DNA of 64,000 bases. It comes from Streptomyces gossypii (lineage in GTDB: Bacteria; Actinomycetota; Actinomycetes; Streptomycetales; Streptomycetaceae). Below, one piece after another: positions 29,709 through 38,345 of the stretch. Position 1 is the first letter of the stretch. Each line of letters begins with the position of its first letter. The stretch covers positions 1 to 64,000 of the forward strand of contig NZ_JAJAGO010000015.1 of NCBI RefSeq assembly GCF_025165795.1, in the 5' to 3' direction. The notes under the pieces were generated by a model. It was not told where the DNA came from. It searched no databases and was given only the letters and a program-made list of their open reading frames with translations. The position numbers were made by a program, and so were the translations under genes.

Positions 29709-31565
29709 GTGGACGCGCATGGCCGGCGGCACGCGGGCGATATCGACCCCGCGGATCAATGGGTGTTCAATCCGGACACCGGCAGCTACGAGCTGCGGCT
29801 GACTCCCGCACACGACGGGCCCCAGAACCAGGGCCCGTACGAGAGCGGTCATCACAGCGCTCCCCCGCGCCGCAGAAGAGCGTCCCCGGAGCCGGCCACG
29901 GAGAGCGAGGATTCCGGCACCGACCGGCACAGCGAGCCGTCCGGCCGCCGCGCCGCCGGCCGGCAGAACCCCACGGACCAGACCCCCGGGCAGCGCGGCG
30001 CGCGCTCAGGCGGCGGCAGGCGGCGGGCGGGCGGGCAGAGCGCCTCCGACAGCGGCTCCGGCCGCGGCTCCGGCGACCCCCCGAGTGCGAGCGCCTCCGG
30101 CGCCGGCTCCGGCGGGCACGGCCGCCGGAAGGCGAAGAAGAAGGTCAGCGGCAAGCAGAAGGTGCTGCGTTGGGGCGGCGGCAGCGTGGCGCTCCTGATG
30201 GTCGCCGGGTGCGCCGGCGGCTATCTCTACTACCAGCATCTGAACAACAACATCGACAAGGTCGATGTGGGCATCGACAATCCGGCCGTCTCGGACGGTC
30301 CGGTCAACATCCTGCTGATCGGCACCGACGACCGCACCGGCAAGGGCAACGAGAGCTACGGCGACAAGGGCAGCGTCGGTCACGCGGACACCACGCTGCT
30401 CTTCCACGTCTCCGCCGACCGCTCCAACGCCACGGTGATGTCCATCCCCCGCGACATGATCACGGACATCCCGACGTGCCCCACCAAGCAGGACGACGGC
30501 TCGGTCAAGGACATCCCCGCGGAGCAGAACGTCCGCTTCAACACCAGCCTCGGCCAGCGCGGCCGGGACCCGGGCTGCACCTGGCGTACCGTCCAGAAGA
30601 TCACCGGAGTGGAGATCAACCACTTCATGATGGCCGACTTCAACGCCGTCAAGGAGCTCTCCAGCGCGGTCGGCGGCGTCGAGGTCTGTGTGGCCAAGGA
30701 CATAGACGACCCCAAGTCGCATCTCAAGCTGAAGGCCGGAAAGCACACGATCGAGGGCGAGCAGGCGCTCGCGTTCGTACGGACGCGCCACTCGGTCGGC
30801 TTCGGCAGTGATCTCAGCCGCATCGAACTGCAGCAGCAGTTCCTCAGCTCGATGATCCGCAAGATGAAGTCCGGCGGCACCCTGACGAACCCGAAGAAGC
30901 TGTTCAACCTCGCGGAGTCGGCGACAAAGGCGCTCACCGTCGACACCGGGATAGGCACCATCAACAAGCTGATCGCGCTGGGCAAGGACCTGCGCCGGGT
31001 GAACACCGAGAAGATCACTTTCGTCACCGCCCCGGTTCTGGACAATCCGGCGGACAAGTCGTCGGTGATACTCGACAAAAGCAAGTCCACCCCGCTGTTC
31101 AAGATGCTCCAGCAGGACAAGTCGCTGACCGAGACGGTGAAGAAGCAGAAGGACGCGGAGAAGGCGGGCAAGAAGGTGAAGCCCGCCCCGGCCTCGGAAG
31201 TACGGGTGGACATCCTCAACGGCGGCGGTCCCGTGGGCGCCGCGCAGTCCACCGTCTCCTGGCTCCAGAATTCCAAAGGCGTCCCCCTTTCGACGAACGC
31301 CGGCAACGCTCCCGAGGACCTGTCCAAGACGCGGCTCGAGTTCGCGCCGAACCAGGCCGGACAGGCCGCGGCGCTGGCCAAGATGATGGGCCTGCCCGGC
31401 TCCGCCCTGAAGAAGTCGGGCGGGGACGCAGGGCCGGATGAAGCGATGAAGCTGACTCTCGGCAAGGACTTCACGGGTGCCGGGGAGCCGATCAGCGCTC
31501 CCGACAAGGCTCCCGAGGGAGTCAAGGAGGTCAACGCCAGCGACAAGAACCTCTGTGCCAAGTAA
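29709..31565 (+). CDS. LCP family protein with LytR_C domain, paralogue 2
   Basis: 618 residues. A long charged, disordered cytoplasmic N-terminus (about 1-145, Arg/Gly/Ser-rich) precedes a helix (WGGGSVALLMVAGCAGGYLYY). The LCP domain follows (about 190-430; ILLIGTDDRTG, VMSIPRDMITDI, FVRTRHSVGFGSDLSRIELQQQF). A LytR_C domain covers about 490-590 (EVRVDILNGGGPVGAAQSTVSWL). All LCP Arg and Asp residues are kept. The GTG start is chosen from the coding-region limit; the ribosome site is weak. Confidence 0.92.
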   Translation: MDAHGRRHAGDIDPADQWVFNPDTGSYELRLTPAHDGPQNQGPYESGHHSAPPRRRRASPEPATESEDSGTDRHSEPSGRRAAGRQNPTDQTPGQRGARSGGGRRRAGGQSASDSGSGRGSGDPPSASASGAGSGGHGRRKAKKKVSGKQKVLRWGGGSVALLMVAGCAGGYLYYQHLNNNIDKVDVGIDNPAVSDGPVNILLIGTDDRTGKGNESYGDKGSVGHADTTLLFHVSADRSNATVMSIPRDMITDIPTCPTKQDDGSVKDIPAEQNVRFNTSLGQRGRDPGCTWRTVQKITGVEINHFMMADFNAVKELSSAVGGVEVCVAKDIDDPKSHLKLKAGKHTIEGEQALAFVRTRHSVGFGSDLSRIELQQQFLSSMIRKMKSGGTLTNPKKLFNLAESATKALTVDTGIGTINKLIALGKDLRRVNTEKITFVTAPVLDNPADKSSVILDKSKSTPLFKMLQQDKSLTETVKKQKDAEKAGKKVKPAPASEVRVDILNGGGPVGAAQSTVSWLQNSKGVPLSTNAGNAPEDLSKTRLEFAPNQAGQAAALAKMMGLPGSALKKSGGDAGPDEAMKLTLGKDFTGAGEPISAPDKAPEGVKEVNASDKNLCAK

Positions 31566-31627
31566 CTCCGCCCGCCGGCCGTCCCACCGGGTCGCCGGGA
31601 GTACCACCATGAACATGGGGAGGTCCC

Positions 31628-33352
31628 GTGCGGCATCGCAACGGCGCCCGTAGCGAGGGCCGCATGGACGCACCCTCACCCTCGGCCGACGAATCGGGCA
31701 GTGACCCGGACGGCGCGTCGGCTCACGTCTCAGACGCCGCCTCAGGCGGCGCCTCAGAGGCCGCCTCGGGCCGAAGGCGCGCACCGCGGGCCCGCAGCGG
31801 CGGCCACGACGACCTGGCAGGCGGCGGCCGGAAGGGGCGTGGCCGCAGGAACCGGAAACGCCCGAAATCCCTGAAACGGCGAATACTCACCTGGTCCGTG
31901 CTGGGCCTCTCGGTGATCATTCTGGCCACGGCGGGCGCCGGCTACCTCTACTACCGGCATCTCAACGGCAACCTCGGCAAGGACGACCTGTCTCTCGGCG
32001 AGCACAAGCTCGGCCGCAGCGAGGCCAACGCCGACGGACAGCGGCCCCTCAACATCCTGCTGCTGGGCTCCGACTCGCGCGCCTCGGACAAGAACGTCAA
32101 GCTCGGCGGCTCGCACGCCGACCGGGAACGCCCGCCGCTCGCGGACGTCCAGATGCTGCTCCATGTGTCGGCCGACCGCAGCAACATGTCGGTGGTCTCC
32201 ATACCGCGTGACACCAAGGTGGAGATCCCCAAGTGCACGGACACCGATGACGATCAGGTCTATCCGGCGACCACCGACAAGATCAACTCCAGCCTCCAGC
32301 ACGGAGGTCCGGGCTGCACCGTCGCCACCTGGGAGAACCTGACCGGAGTGCCGGTCGACCACTTCATGATGATCGACTTCTCCGGCGTGGTCTCGATGGC
32401 CGATGCCGTCGGCGGCGTCCCCGTCTGCGTCAAGGACAACGTCTACGACAGGAAGTCCGGGCTCCGGCTGGAGGAGGGCGAGTCGGTCGTCAAGGGCGAA
32501 CAGGCCCTGCAGTGGCTGCGCACCCGGCACGGCTTCGGGGACGGCACGGACATAGGGCGGGCCAAGGCCCAGCACATGTACATGAGCGCGATGGTCCGCC
32601 AGCTCAAGTCGGGCGCCAAGCTCACCGACGCCGGCAAGCTGCGCAAGCTCGCCGAGGCCGCCACCAAGGCCCTCACCGTCGACCACGGTCTGGGCAGCGT
32701 CAAGAAGCTCTACGACCTGGCCAACGACCTCAAGCAGGTGCCGACCAAGCGGATCACCATGGCCACCATGCCCTGGGAGTACTCCGCGGGCGGCAGCTAC
32801 GTGGTCCCCAAGGAAGGCGACGCCGAGAAGACCTTCTCCATGGTGCGTCAGGACATCGCGCTCGACGGCAAGGACAAGAAGAAGGCCAAGGGCGAGGGCC
32901 CCAAGGAGCCGGGCGAACCGGCCGCGCCCAAGGCGGAGATCAACGTACGGGTCATGAACGGTACGGCCGGGGCCGCGCAGGCCCCGGTCAGAGGACGGGC
33001 GGCCACCGTCGCCTCGTACCTCACCGAGGACGGCTTCAGCCAGGCCGCCGCCGAGCAGACCCCCCGCCCGCAGGCGGACACCTCGGTCAGCTACGCGCAG
33101 GCCGACCAGCGCGGCGACGCGCTCGCGGTGGCCAAGGCGCTGAACATCCCGGAGCGGCTGGTGAAGCACTCCGCCGCCGCGCAGGACGTCACCCTGGTGG
33201 TGGGCGCCGACTGGCGGACGGGCGCGGAGTATCCGAAGTCGGAGGGCGACGGCGACGGCAAGGGCGACGGCAAGACGCCGGACACGGCGGACGCGCTGAA
33301 CGGGGACGACAAGAACGCCTGCATGGAGGTCAACCCGAACAACGTCTGGTGA
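31628..33352 (+). CDS. LCP family protein with LytR_C domain, paralogue 3
   Basis: 574 residues with the same plan as paralogue 2. A basic cytoplasmic N-terminus is followed by a helix (TWSVLGLSVIILATAGAGYLYY), then the LCP domain (ILLLGSDSRAS, VVSIPRDTKVEI, FMMIDFSGVVSMADAVGGVPVCV, WLRTRHGFGDGTDIGRAKAQHM). LytR_C comes near residues 440-540 (INVRVMNGTAGAAQAPV). In the LCP helix the usual RQQ after the Arg is replaced by AQH. GTG at 31628 is preceded by GGGGAGG. It probably arose by tandem duplication with paralogue 2. Confidence 0.92.
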   Translation: MRHRNGARSEGRMDAPSPSADESGSDPDGASAHVSDAASGGASEAASGRRRAPRARSGGHDDLAGGGRKGRGRRNRKRPKSLKRRILTWSVLGLSVIILATAGAGYLYYRHLNGNLGKDDLSLGEHKLGRSEANADGQRPLNILLLGSDSRASDKNVKLGGSHADRERPPLADVQMLLHVSADRSNMSVVSIPRDTKVEIPKCTDTDDDQVYPATTDKINSSLQHGGPGCTVATWENLTGVPVDHFMMIDFSGVVSMADAVGGVPVCVKDNVYDRKSGLRLEEGESVVKGEQALQWLRTRHGFGDGTDIGRAKAQHMYMSAMVRQLKSGAKLTDAGKLRKLAEAATKALTVDHGLGSVKKLYDLANDLKQVPTKRITMATMPWEYSAGGSYVVPKEGDAEKTFSMVRQDIALDGKDKKKAKGEGPKEPGEPAAPKAEINVRVMNGTAGAAQAPVRGRAATVASYLTEDGFSQAAAEQTPRPQADTSVSYAQADQRGDALAVAKALNIPERLVKHSAAAQDVTLVVGADWRTGAEYPKSEGDGDGKGDGKTPDTADALNGDDKNACMEVNPNNVW

Positions 33353-33412
33353 CCATGCCATACCGGCCGCCACAGCCGCACAGCACACCACGACCACGGC
33401 CGCACAGCACAG

Positions 33413-33441
33413 GGCCCCTTCCGGCGCTGCCGGAAGGGGCC
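33413..33441. terminator. Bidirectional terminator between LCP and GT2 genes
   Basis: A perfect 13-bp stem (GGCCCCTTCCGGC, loop GCT, GCCGGAAGGGGCC) lies between the two convergent stop codons. Confidence 0.85.
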
Positions 33442-33457
33442 GCTGGTGCGAGGTCCG

Positions 33458-34486
33458 TCAGTCCGCCACCGGGACGGCGACCCCGCGGCTGGCGCGGACA
33501 TGCCGGGCCAGCTTCCGCGGGCTCGTCAGGAAGCCCCAGCCCCAGGACATGTGCATGGTCGCGAGCGCGACCGGGATCCGCACCTTCGCCGCGACCGGCA
33601 GCCCCTTGCCCGCGGGCAGCGACCCGGCGACCAGCGCCGCCACGTACCCGACCGGCACGGCGAAGCCCCACGGCGTCACCGCGACCCCCACCACGGCGCC
33701 CGCCGCGATGGCGCAGAGCGCCGTCGGCGGCGCCAGATAGCGGGGGTTGATCGATCCGGCGTGGTAGCGCGCCACCACATGCCGCCAGCGCCCGTAGTTG
33801 CGGTACTGCTTCGCCAGCGCCCGTACGCTCGGCCTCGGCCGGTAGGAGACCCGCAGCTCGGGGGAGAACCAGATCAGTCCGCCCGCCTCGCGGATGCGGA
33901 AGTTCAGCTCCCAGTCCTGCGCGCGGATGAACTCCTCGTTGTACCCGCCCTGCTGCTCCAGCACCTCGCGGCGGAAGACCCCGAGGTAGACGGTCTCCGC
34001 CTGACCGGCCTCGCCACCGGTGTGGAAGGCGGCATTGCCCACGCCGATCCGCGCGGTCATGGCGGCGGCGACCGCGTGCTCCCAGTCGTTCTCGCCCTCG
34101 GCGTGCATGATGCCGCCGACGTTCGCCGCTCCGGTCTCCTCCAGCAGCCGCACCGCCGTGGCGATGTAGTCGGCGGAGAGCATCCCGTGCCCGTCGACCC
34201 GCACCACGACCGGGTGCCGGGACGCCTTGATCGCGGCGTTCAGCGCGGCGGGCGTGCGGCCGGTGGGGTTGGGCACCGTGTGCACCCGGGAGTCCTCACG
34301 CACCAGCTCGGCGGCGATCTCGTCCGTACGGTCCTCGGAGGGGCCGAGCGCGATCACCACCTCCAGCTCTCCGTCGTACTCCTGTTCAAGGATGTGCCGC
34401 ACCGAGGTGCGCAGATGCCGCTCTTCATTGAGCACGGGCATGATCACGGAGACTGCGGGGGCAACAGATCTGGTCACATCGGCCAC
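33458..34486 (-). CDS. Glycosyltransferase family 2 protein with C-terminal membrane helices
   Basis: A 342-residue GT2 enzyme like exopolysaccharide ExoA-type transferases. SVIMPVLNEERHLRTSVRHIL opens the Rossmann-like fold. VVRVDGHGMLSADYI holds the DxD-type metal site, and AQDWELNFRIREAGG is the acceptor/catalytic block. Two membrane segments (LCAIAAGAVVGVAVTPWGF, VGYVAALVAGSL) near the end anchor it. The start could be GTG at 34486 or 34477; neither has a ribosome site. It lies divergent from LCP paralogue 4 and in the LCP cluster, so it may build a glycan that these ligases transfer. Confidence 0.88.
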   Translation of the reverse strand: MADVTRSVAPAVSVIMPVLNEERHLRTSVRHILEQEYDGELEVVIALGPSEDRTDEIAAELVREDSRVHTVPNPTGRTPAALNAAIKASRHPVVVRVDGHGMLSADYIATAVRLLEETGAANVGGIMHAEGENDWEHAVAAAMTARIGVGNAAFHTGGEAGQAETVYLGVFRREVLEQQGGYNEEFIRAQDWELNFRIREAGGLIWFSPELRVSYRPRPSVRALAKQYRNYGRWRHVVARYHAGSINPRYLAPPTALCAIAAGAVVGVAVTPWGFAVPVGYVAALVAGSLPAGKGLPVAAKVRIPVALATMHMSWGWGFLTSPRKLARHVRASRGVAVPVAD

Positions 34487-34673
34487 GTTACCGCGAACGG
34501 GGGACACGCTCGCACGCCAGCCGGGTGCCGCCGTACGGGTCGCGCGGCGTGTGGCGGTGGTCCTGAGATCATATGGGTCTACGGTGCGATCGCCAGTAAC
34601 GACCTGATCCGCTCCCTGCCGCGCACCAGGTCGTAAGCCGGGAGCCCCGGCCGCACCGCCGCGGAGGTCCGTT

Positions 34674-36269
34674 TTGCCCGCACCCCGTCCCGAGCCCGCC
34701 CCCCGTCCGTCGCGCCCCTCGCATCCCTCGGGCCCGCTGCGCCCGGCACGGCCCTCCGGTGCCGGCGCGCGCCGTGCACGCTCGCGCGGGAGACGGCCGC
34801 GCTGGGGTCTGCGCCTGGTGGCCGCCACCTCGGCGCTGGTGCTGACGACCAGCGGGGTGGGCCACGCGCTGGTCACCGGGCTGGAGTCGGGGGTGCGCCG
34901 CGTCGACCCGTTCAAAGGTCTCCAGAACCGGCCGGTCGCCTCGAAGGGGCTCAACTTCCTGGTGGTCGGGGTCGACAAGCGGGGGCAGCTCAGCAGGACC
35001 GAGCGTCACGAGCACCGGCTGGGCAGCACGTCCTGCGACTGCACCGACACCCTGATGCTGGTCCATCTCTCCGAGGACGGGGACCGGCTCAGCGTGGTCA
35101 GCCTCCCCCGGGACACCTATGTGGAGCTGCCCGAGCACACCGACAAGGGCACCGATGTGCGGCACGCGGCGTACCCCGCGAAGATCAACTCCGCTTATAC
35201 GCACGGCGGCCCGAATCTCACCGTCCGCACCGTGGAGGAGATGACGGGCGTGCACATCGACCACTATCTGGAGGTCGACTTCACCAGCTTCATGCGCACC
35301 GTGGATGTGCTGGACGGCGTGCAGGTGTGCACCGTGCGTCCGCTGAAGGACCGCTACTCCGGGCTCGACCTCCCCGCCGGCACCTCGCAGCTGAACGGCG
35401 CCGAGGCGCTGGCGTACGTGCGGGCACGGCACCTCGACGGCGCCTCCGACCTGGGGCGTATGCAGCGGCAGCAGCGCTTCATCGCCTCCGTGATCGACAA
35501 GGCGACCAGCAGCGGGGTGCTGCTGAATCCGGTGAGGTTCAACAAGTTCGCGACCAGCATGCTGGAGTCCGTCCGCGCCGACCGGGAGTTCGACGGGGAC
35601 GAGATGCTGGCACTGGGCCAGAGCATGCGGGGCTTCACACCGGCGTCCTCGGAGTTCGTCTCCGTCCCGCTCGGAGACGTGGACCACCGGGTCGACGGTC
35701 TGGGATCGACCGTGACCTGGCACAGCGACAAGGCGGCCGGACTCTTCCACGCCCTGCGCGAGGACCAGCCGCTGGCGGAACACCAGGGCGGGCGGGCCGA
35801 CGGCAAGAAGACAGACGGCGGGGCCAAGAACAGCGGCGGGGCCAAGAACAGCGGCGGGGCCAGGAACAGAGCCGCACCCGTCGACGTCCCGCCGGGGCAG
35901 ATCCGCGTCCAGGTCGACAACGGCACCGGGCGGGCCGGGCTCGCACGCAAGGCGGACACCGCGCTGCGCGGCACCGGCTTCAACACGACCGGCGTCCCGC
36001 GCAACGCCGAACGCCGGGGCGTCAAGACGACCGTCATCACCCACGATCCGCGCTGGGACCGGTCGGTACGCACCCTCGCCGCGGCGCTGCCCGGCGCCAC
36101 GCTGAGGGAGGAGACGGGGCGGGGGCCGACGATGCGGGTCACTCTCGGGACGGACTTCCGTGCCGTACGGCCGGTGCGCGCGGCGGAGCCGATGCCGGCG
36201 CCCGGGACGTCCGGACCGTCCGAGAAGGGGTTCCAGGCCGTCACCGGCGACAAGGTCACCTGCCCCTGA
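34674..36269 (+). CDS. LCP family protein with LytR_C domain, paralogue 4 (TTG start)
   Basis: 531 residues. A short Arg/Pro-rich N-terminus leads to a helix (WGLRLVAATSALVLTTSG), then the LCP domain (FLVVGVDKRGQLSRTERHE, VVSLPRDTYVELP, KINSAYTHGGPNLTVRTVEEM, YVRARHLDGASDLGRMQRQQRF). A Lys/Asn/Gly repeat hinge and a LytR_C domain follow (IRVQVDNGTGRAGLARKADTAL). The TTG at 34674 follows GGAGG by six bases and no better ATG/GTG is near, so a rare TTG start is proposed. A CDC motif (TSCDCTDTLML) in the LCP domain is unusual. Confidence 0.9.
   Translation: MPAPRPEPAPRPSRPSHPSGPLRPARPSGAGARRARSRGRRPRWGLRLVAATSALVLTTSGVGHALVTGLESGVRRVDPFKGLQNRPVASKGLNFLVVGVDKRGQLSRTERHEHRLGSTSCDCTDTLMLVHLSEDGDRLSVVSLPRDTYVELPEHTDKGTDVRHAAYPAKINSAYTHGGPNLTVRTVEEMTGVHIDHYLEVDFTSFMRTVDVLDGVQVCTVRPLKDRYSGLDLPAGTSQLNGAEALAYVRARHLDGASDLGRMQRQQRFIASVIDKATSSGVLLNPVRFNKFATSMLESVRADREFDGDEMLALGQSMRGFTPASSEFVSVPLGDVDHRVDGLGSTVTWHSDKAAGLFHALREDQPLAEHQGGRADGKKTDGGAKNSGGAKNSGGARNRAAPVDVPPGQIRVQVDNGTGRAGLARKADTALRGTGFNTTGVPRNAERRGVKTTVITHDPRWDRSVRTLAAALPGATLREETGRGPTMRVTLGTDFRAVRPVRAAEPMPAPGTSGPSEKGFQAVTGDKVTCP
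35820..35869 (+). repeat. 18-bp in-frame repeat in LCP paralogue 4
   Basis: The unit GGGGCCAAGAACAGCGGC is repeated exactly at 820-837 and 838-855, followed by a partial third copy. It encodes GAKNSG repeats in the hinge before the LytR_C domain, so length changes keep the frame. Confidence 0.85.
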
Positions 36270-36350
36270 CACCGTGGCGGATCACGGCCGGTGGATGGCC
36301 GCGCCCCGCCACGGTGCCGTCCGGGAGGTCCCAGGCCCTCAGACCCGCCC

Positions 36351-36866
36351 TCAGCGGATGTTGACGTCGATGCAGGCGTAGAAGGCGTTGCCGGTGTCGG
36401 CGATGTTCCACACCGCCAGCACCTTCTGCTTACCGGTGATGTTGCCGAAGTTGACGTTGTGGTGCACCGTCGAGCCCGGAACCGCGCCGCCGTCGTTGAA
36501 CTCGGCGACCTTCTGACCGCCCGCGTAGTACTGCCAGGTGCTGGTGCGGTGCTGCACGGTGAGCCGCCAGGAGAACGTCTCCTGGCGGTTGATGTCCGAG
36601 ACTCTCCAGCCCTTGCTGTCGTCGTCGAGTTCGGCGAAGCGGGAGTTCCCGCCGCTGCAGCTCCTCAGGCCCTTGGGTCCCTCGACGCTCTGCGGCTCCC
36701 ACTTGATCTGGCCGCAGGGGACGGAGCCGTCGGCACACTGTGCCTGGCGGCTCGGCGGCGAGTTCACGTAGCCGTGCGCACTCGCCGTACCGGACGGCAG
36801 GGTCACGGCGACGAGCGGAGCGATGCCGGCGCCGATGATGACCGCCAGCCTGCGCTTGTTCTTCAT
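36351..36866 (-). CDS. AA10 lytic polysaccharide monooxygenase (chitin-binding type), single domain
   Basis: A 171-residue secreted copper enzyme. A signal peptide ends TASA, just before HGYVNSPPSRQAQC, so the mature N-terminal His forms the copper brace. The second brace His is in LTVQHRTSTWQYYAGG, and the axial Phe is in GNAFYACIDVNIR. The catalytic core alone is present, matching small Streptomyces AA10 enzymes that oxidise chitin. The ATG at 36866 follows AAGGAG. A DasR-box-like palindrome lies in its promoter. The longer frame upstream lacks support. Confidence 0.95.
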   Translation of the reverse strand: MKNKRRLAVIIGAGIAPLVAVTLPSGTASAHGYVNSPPSRQAQCADGSVPCGQIKWEPQSVEGPKGLRSCSGGNSRFAELDDDSKGWRVSDINRQETFSWRLTVQHRTSTWQYYAGGQKVAEFNDGGAVPGSTVHHNVNFGNITGKQKVLAVWNIADTGNAFYACIDVNIR

Positions 36867-37059
36867 GCCAACTCCTTCACGGTGGAGATCGCGGACCGCC
36901 TGCCGGGGTGGGGGTGACATCGCACTTTCCTGCGGGATGCCTTCAGGCGGTTCTGTGCTCCTGGCCAACGTGAAGACGGATGTTCCGCCAGCGGTGAGGA
37001 TGCAGCCGTCCCGTGAAGTGACTGACGCCTGCGAAGTGGTCGATTCGGATCCACGCTCG

Positions 37060-37088
37060 CCATTAGTCTAGACCTAAATCATTGTCAG
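37060..37088 (-). promoter_or_regulatory. LPMO promoter with a DasR-box-like palindrome
   Basis: The minus strand carries CTGACA (083-088) and TAATGG (060-065) 17 bases apart. The palindrome TTAGGTCTAGACTAA, around the perfect GTCTAGAC, lies between them (37062-37079). It matches 11 of 16 positions of the known DasR site (AGTGGTCTAGACCACT). The predicted transcript start is about 185 bp before the LPMO ATG. Confidence 0.6.
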
Positions 37089-37164
37089 ACCACGGTCAAG
37101 AGGTGGCGCGGATTCTCCGGGGAATCGGCCGTGATTGGCCGAGTCACCTCTGCCGTGAAGCGCG

Positions 37165-37467
37165 TCATGGCGTGGAATGGAAGCCGCCGACACCCTCGTC
37201 GTCCTCAGCCGTCCACAGGGTCGCGTCGTCGTCGGTACCGGACGGCACCTCGACGACCTCCCCACGGGCCGCCGCACCGGCGCGCGTACGCCCGGCAGAG
37301 GCGGGCAGACCCAGCACCTCGGCGAGATCGATGTCCAGCCGGTCCGCGTCGTTCACCAGCCGACGCACCGGCGGCACGTCCCCGTAGCGCTCCCGCAGGT
37401 CCACGAGACACCTCTGCAGTTCCACCAGCGCCCGCTGCACCGCAGCCGCCTCCGCCGTGGTCGGCAT
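37165..37467 (-). CDS. Conserved hypothetical small protein, 100 aa
   Basis: Not recognised. The first half is helical (EAAAVQRALVELQRCLVDLRERYGDVPPVRRLVNDADRLDIDLAEV). The rest is a Gly/Asp-rich tail ending FHSTP. The ATG at 37467 has an AGAGGG-like site about 12 bases upstream. It has no signal peptide or membrane segment. It follows the thioesterase gene in the same direction after about 165 bp. Confidence 0.7.
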   Translation of the reverse strand: MPTTAEAAAVQRALVELQRCLVDLRERYGDVPPVRRLVNDADRLDIDLAEVLGLPASAGRTRAGAAARGEVVEVPSGTDDDATLWTAEDDEGVGGFHSTP

Positions 37468-37632
37468 CCTGCCCACACCCTCTGCTCTGCTCGCTCGGAC
37501 TCGCACGTGCACAGCACTGTGGGACCCCGCACGGCGGCCCGGGGTCCATTCACCCCAGCGGTGGCGTGTCGGCGGCCCAGCGTCCACGGGCGGCCGAGAG
37601 CGGCCGGCAGCGACTGACAGCACCTGACGGCA

Positions 37633-38184
37633 TCAGTCGTCGATGAGGCCCTCGGCCGTACGCTTCTCCCGGAGTTCCCTGATGGCGCGGCGGCGGGCCA
37701 GCCGGTGGGTGCGGCGGATCTGGGCCTCCTGGTAGCGGCGCCGGTCGCGCTCCGTCTCCGGCAGCACCGTCGGCACGGAGCGCGGTTTGCCCTCCTCGTC
37801 CACGGCCGCGAACACCAGGTACGCGCTGCCGACCTGGGTGGCCGGGGTCGACTCGTTCCACCGCTCGGCCAGGACCCGCACGCCGACCTCCATCGAGGAG
37901 CGGCCGGTCCAGTTCACCTGGGCCTTCACATGCACGAGATCGCCGACCCGCACCGGCTCCAGGAAGACCATCTCGTCCATGGAGGCGGTGACGGCCGGGC
38001 CGCCGGAGTGACGCCCGGCGACCGCACCCGCGGCGTCGTCCACCAGCTTCATGATCACGCCACCGTGCACCGTGCCGAGGAGGTTTGTCTCACTTGCGGT
38101 CATGATGTGGCTGAGCGTGGTGCGGGAGGCGGCGGTCGGCTTGCCCGGTAGGGCAGCGTCCGCCGGAAGTGCCTGGTCGGTCAT
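37633..38184 (-). CDS. Acyl-CoA thioesterase (hotdog fold)
   Basis: A 183-residue protein of the acyl-CoA hydrolase family. SHIMTASETNLLGTVHGGVIMKLVDDAAGAVAGRH is the conserved hotdog active-site helix with its catalytic Asp/Asn. DLVHVKAQVNWTGRSSMEVGVRV forms the sheet. The basic C-terminal helix (RRYQEAQIRRTHRLARRRAIRELREKR) is typical of actinobacterial members. It releases CoA from fatty acyl-CoA in the cytosol. The ATG at 38184 begins MTDQALPAD. Confidence 0.9.
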   Translation of the reverse strand: MTDQALPADAALPGKPTAASRTTLSHIMTASETNLLGTVHGGVIMKLVDDAAGAVAGRHSGGPAVTASMDEMVFLEPVRVGDLVHVKAQVNWTGRSSMEVGVRVLAERWNESTPATQVGSAYLVFAAVDEEGKPRSVPTVLPETERDRRRYQEAQIRRTHRLARRRAIRELREKRTAEGLIDD

Positions 38185-38345
38185 GCTGTCCACCCTATCG
38201 ACCTCCCCCGCGCTGGGGCGTGGACCATGGAGCGGCGTCATGCACCCGGGCTGACCGGGCGTGATTGCGACAGCTCTGCTACAGCCCTGCCCCGAACCAG
38301 CACCCGGGCTGTATCCGCACCCCTGCCGCCATGCACACTACGGGG

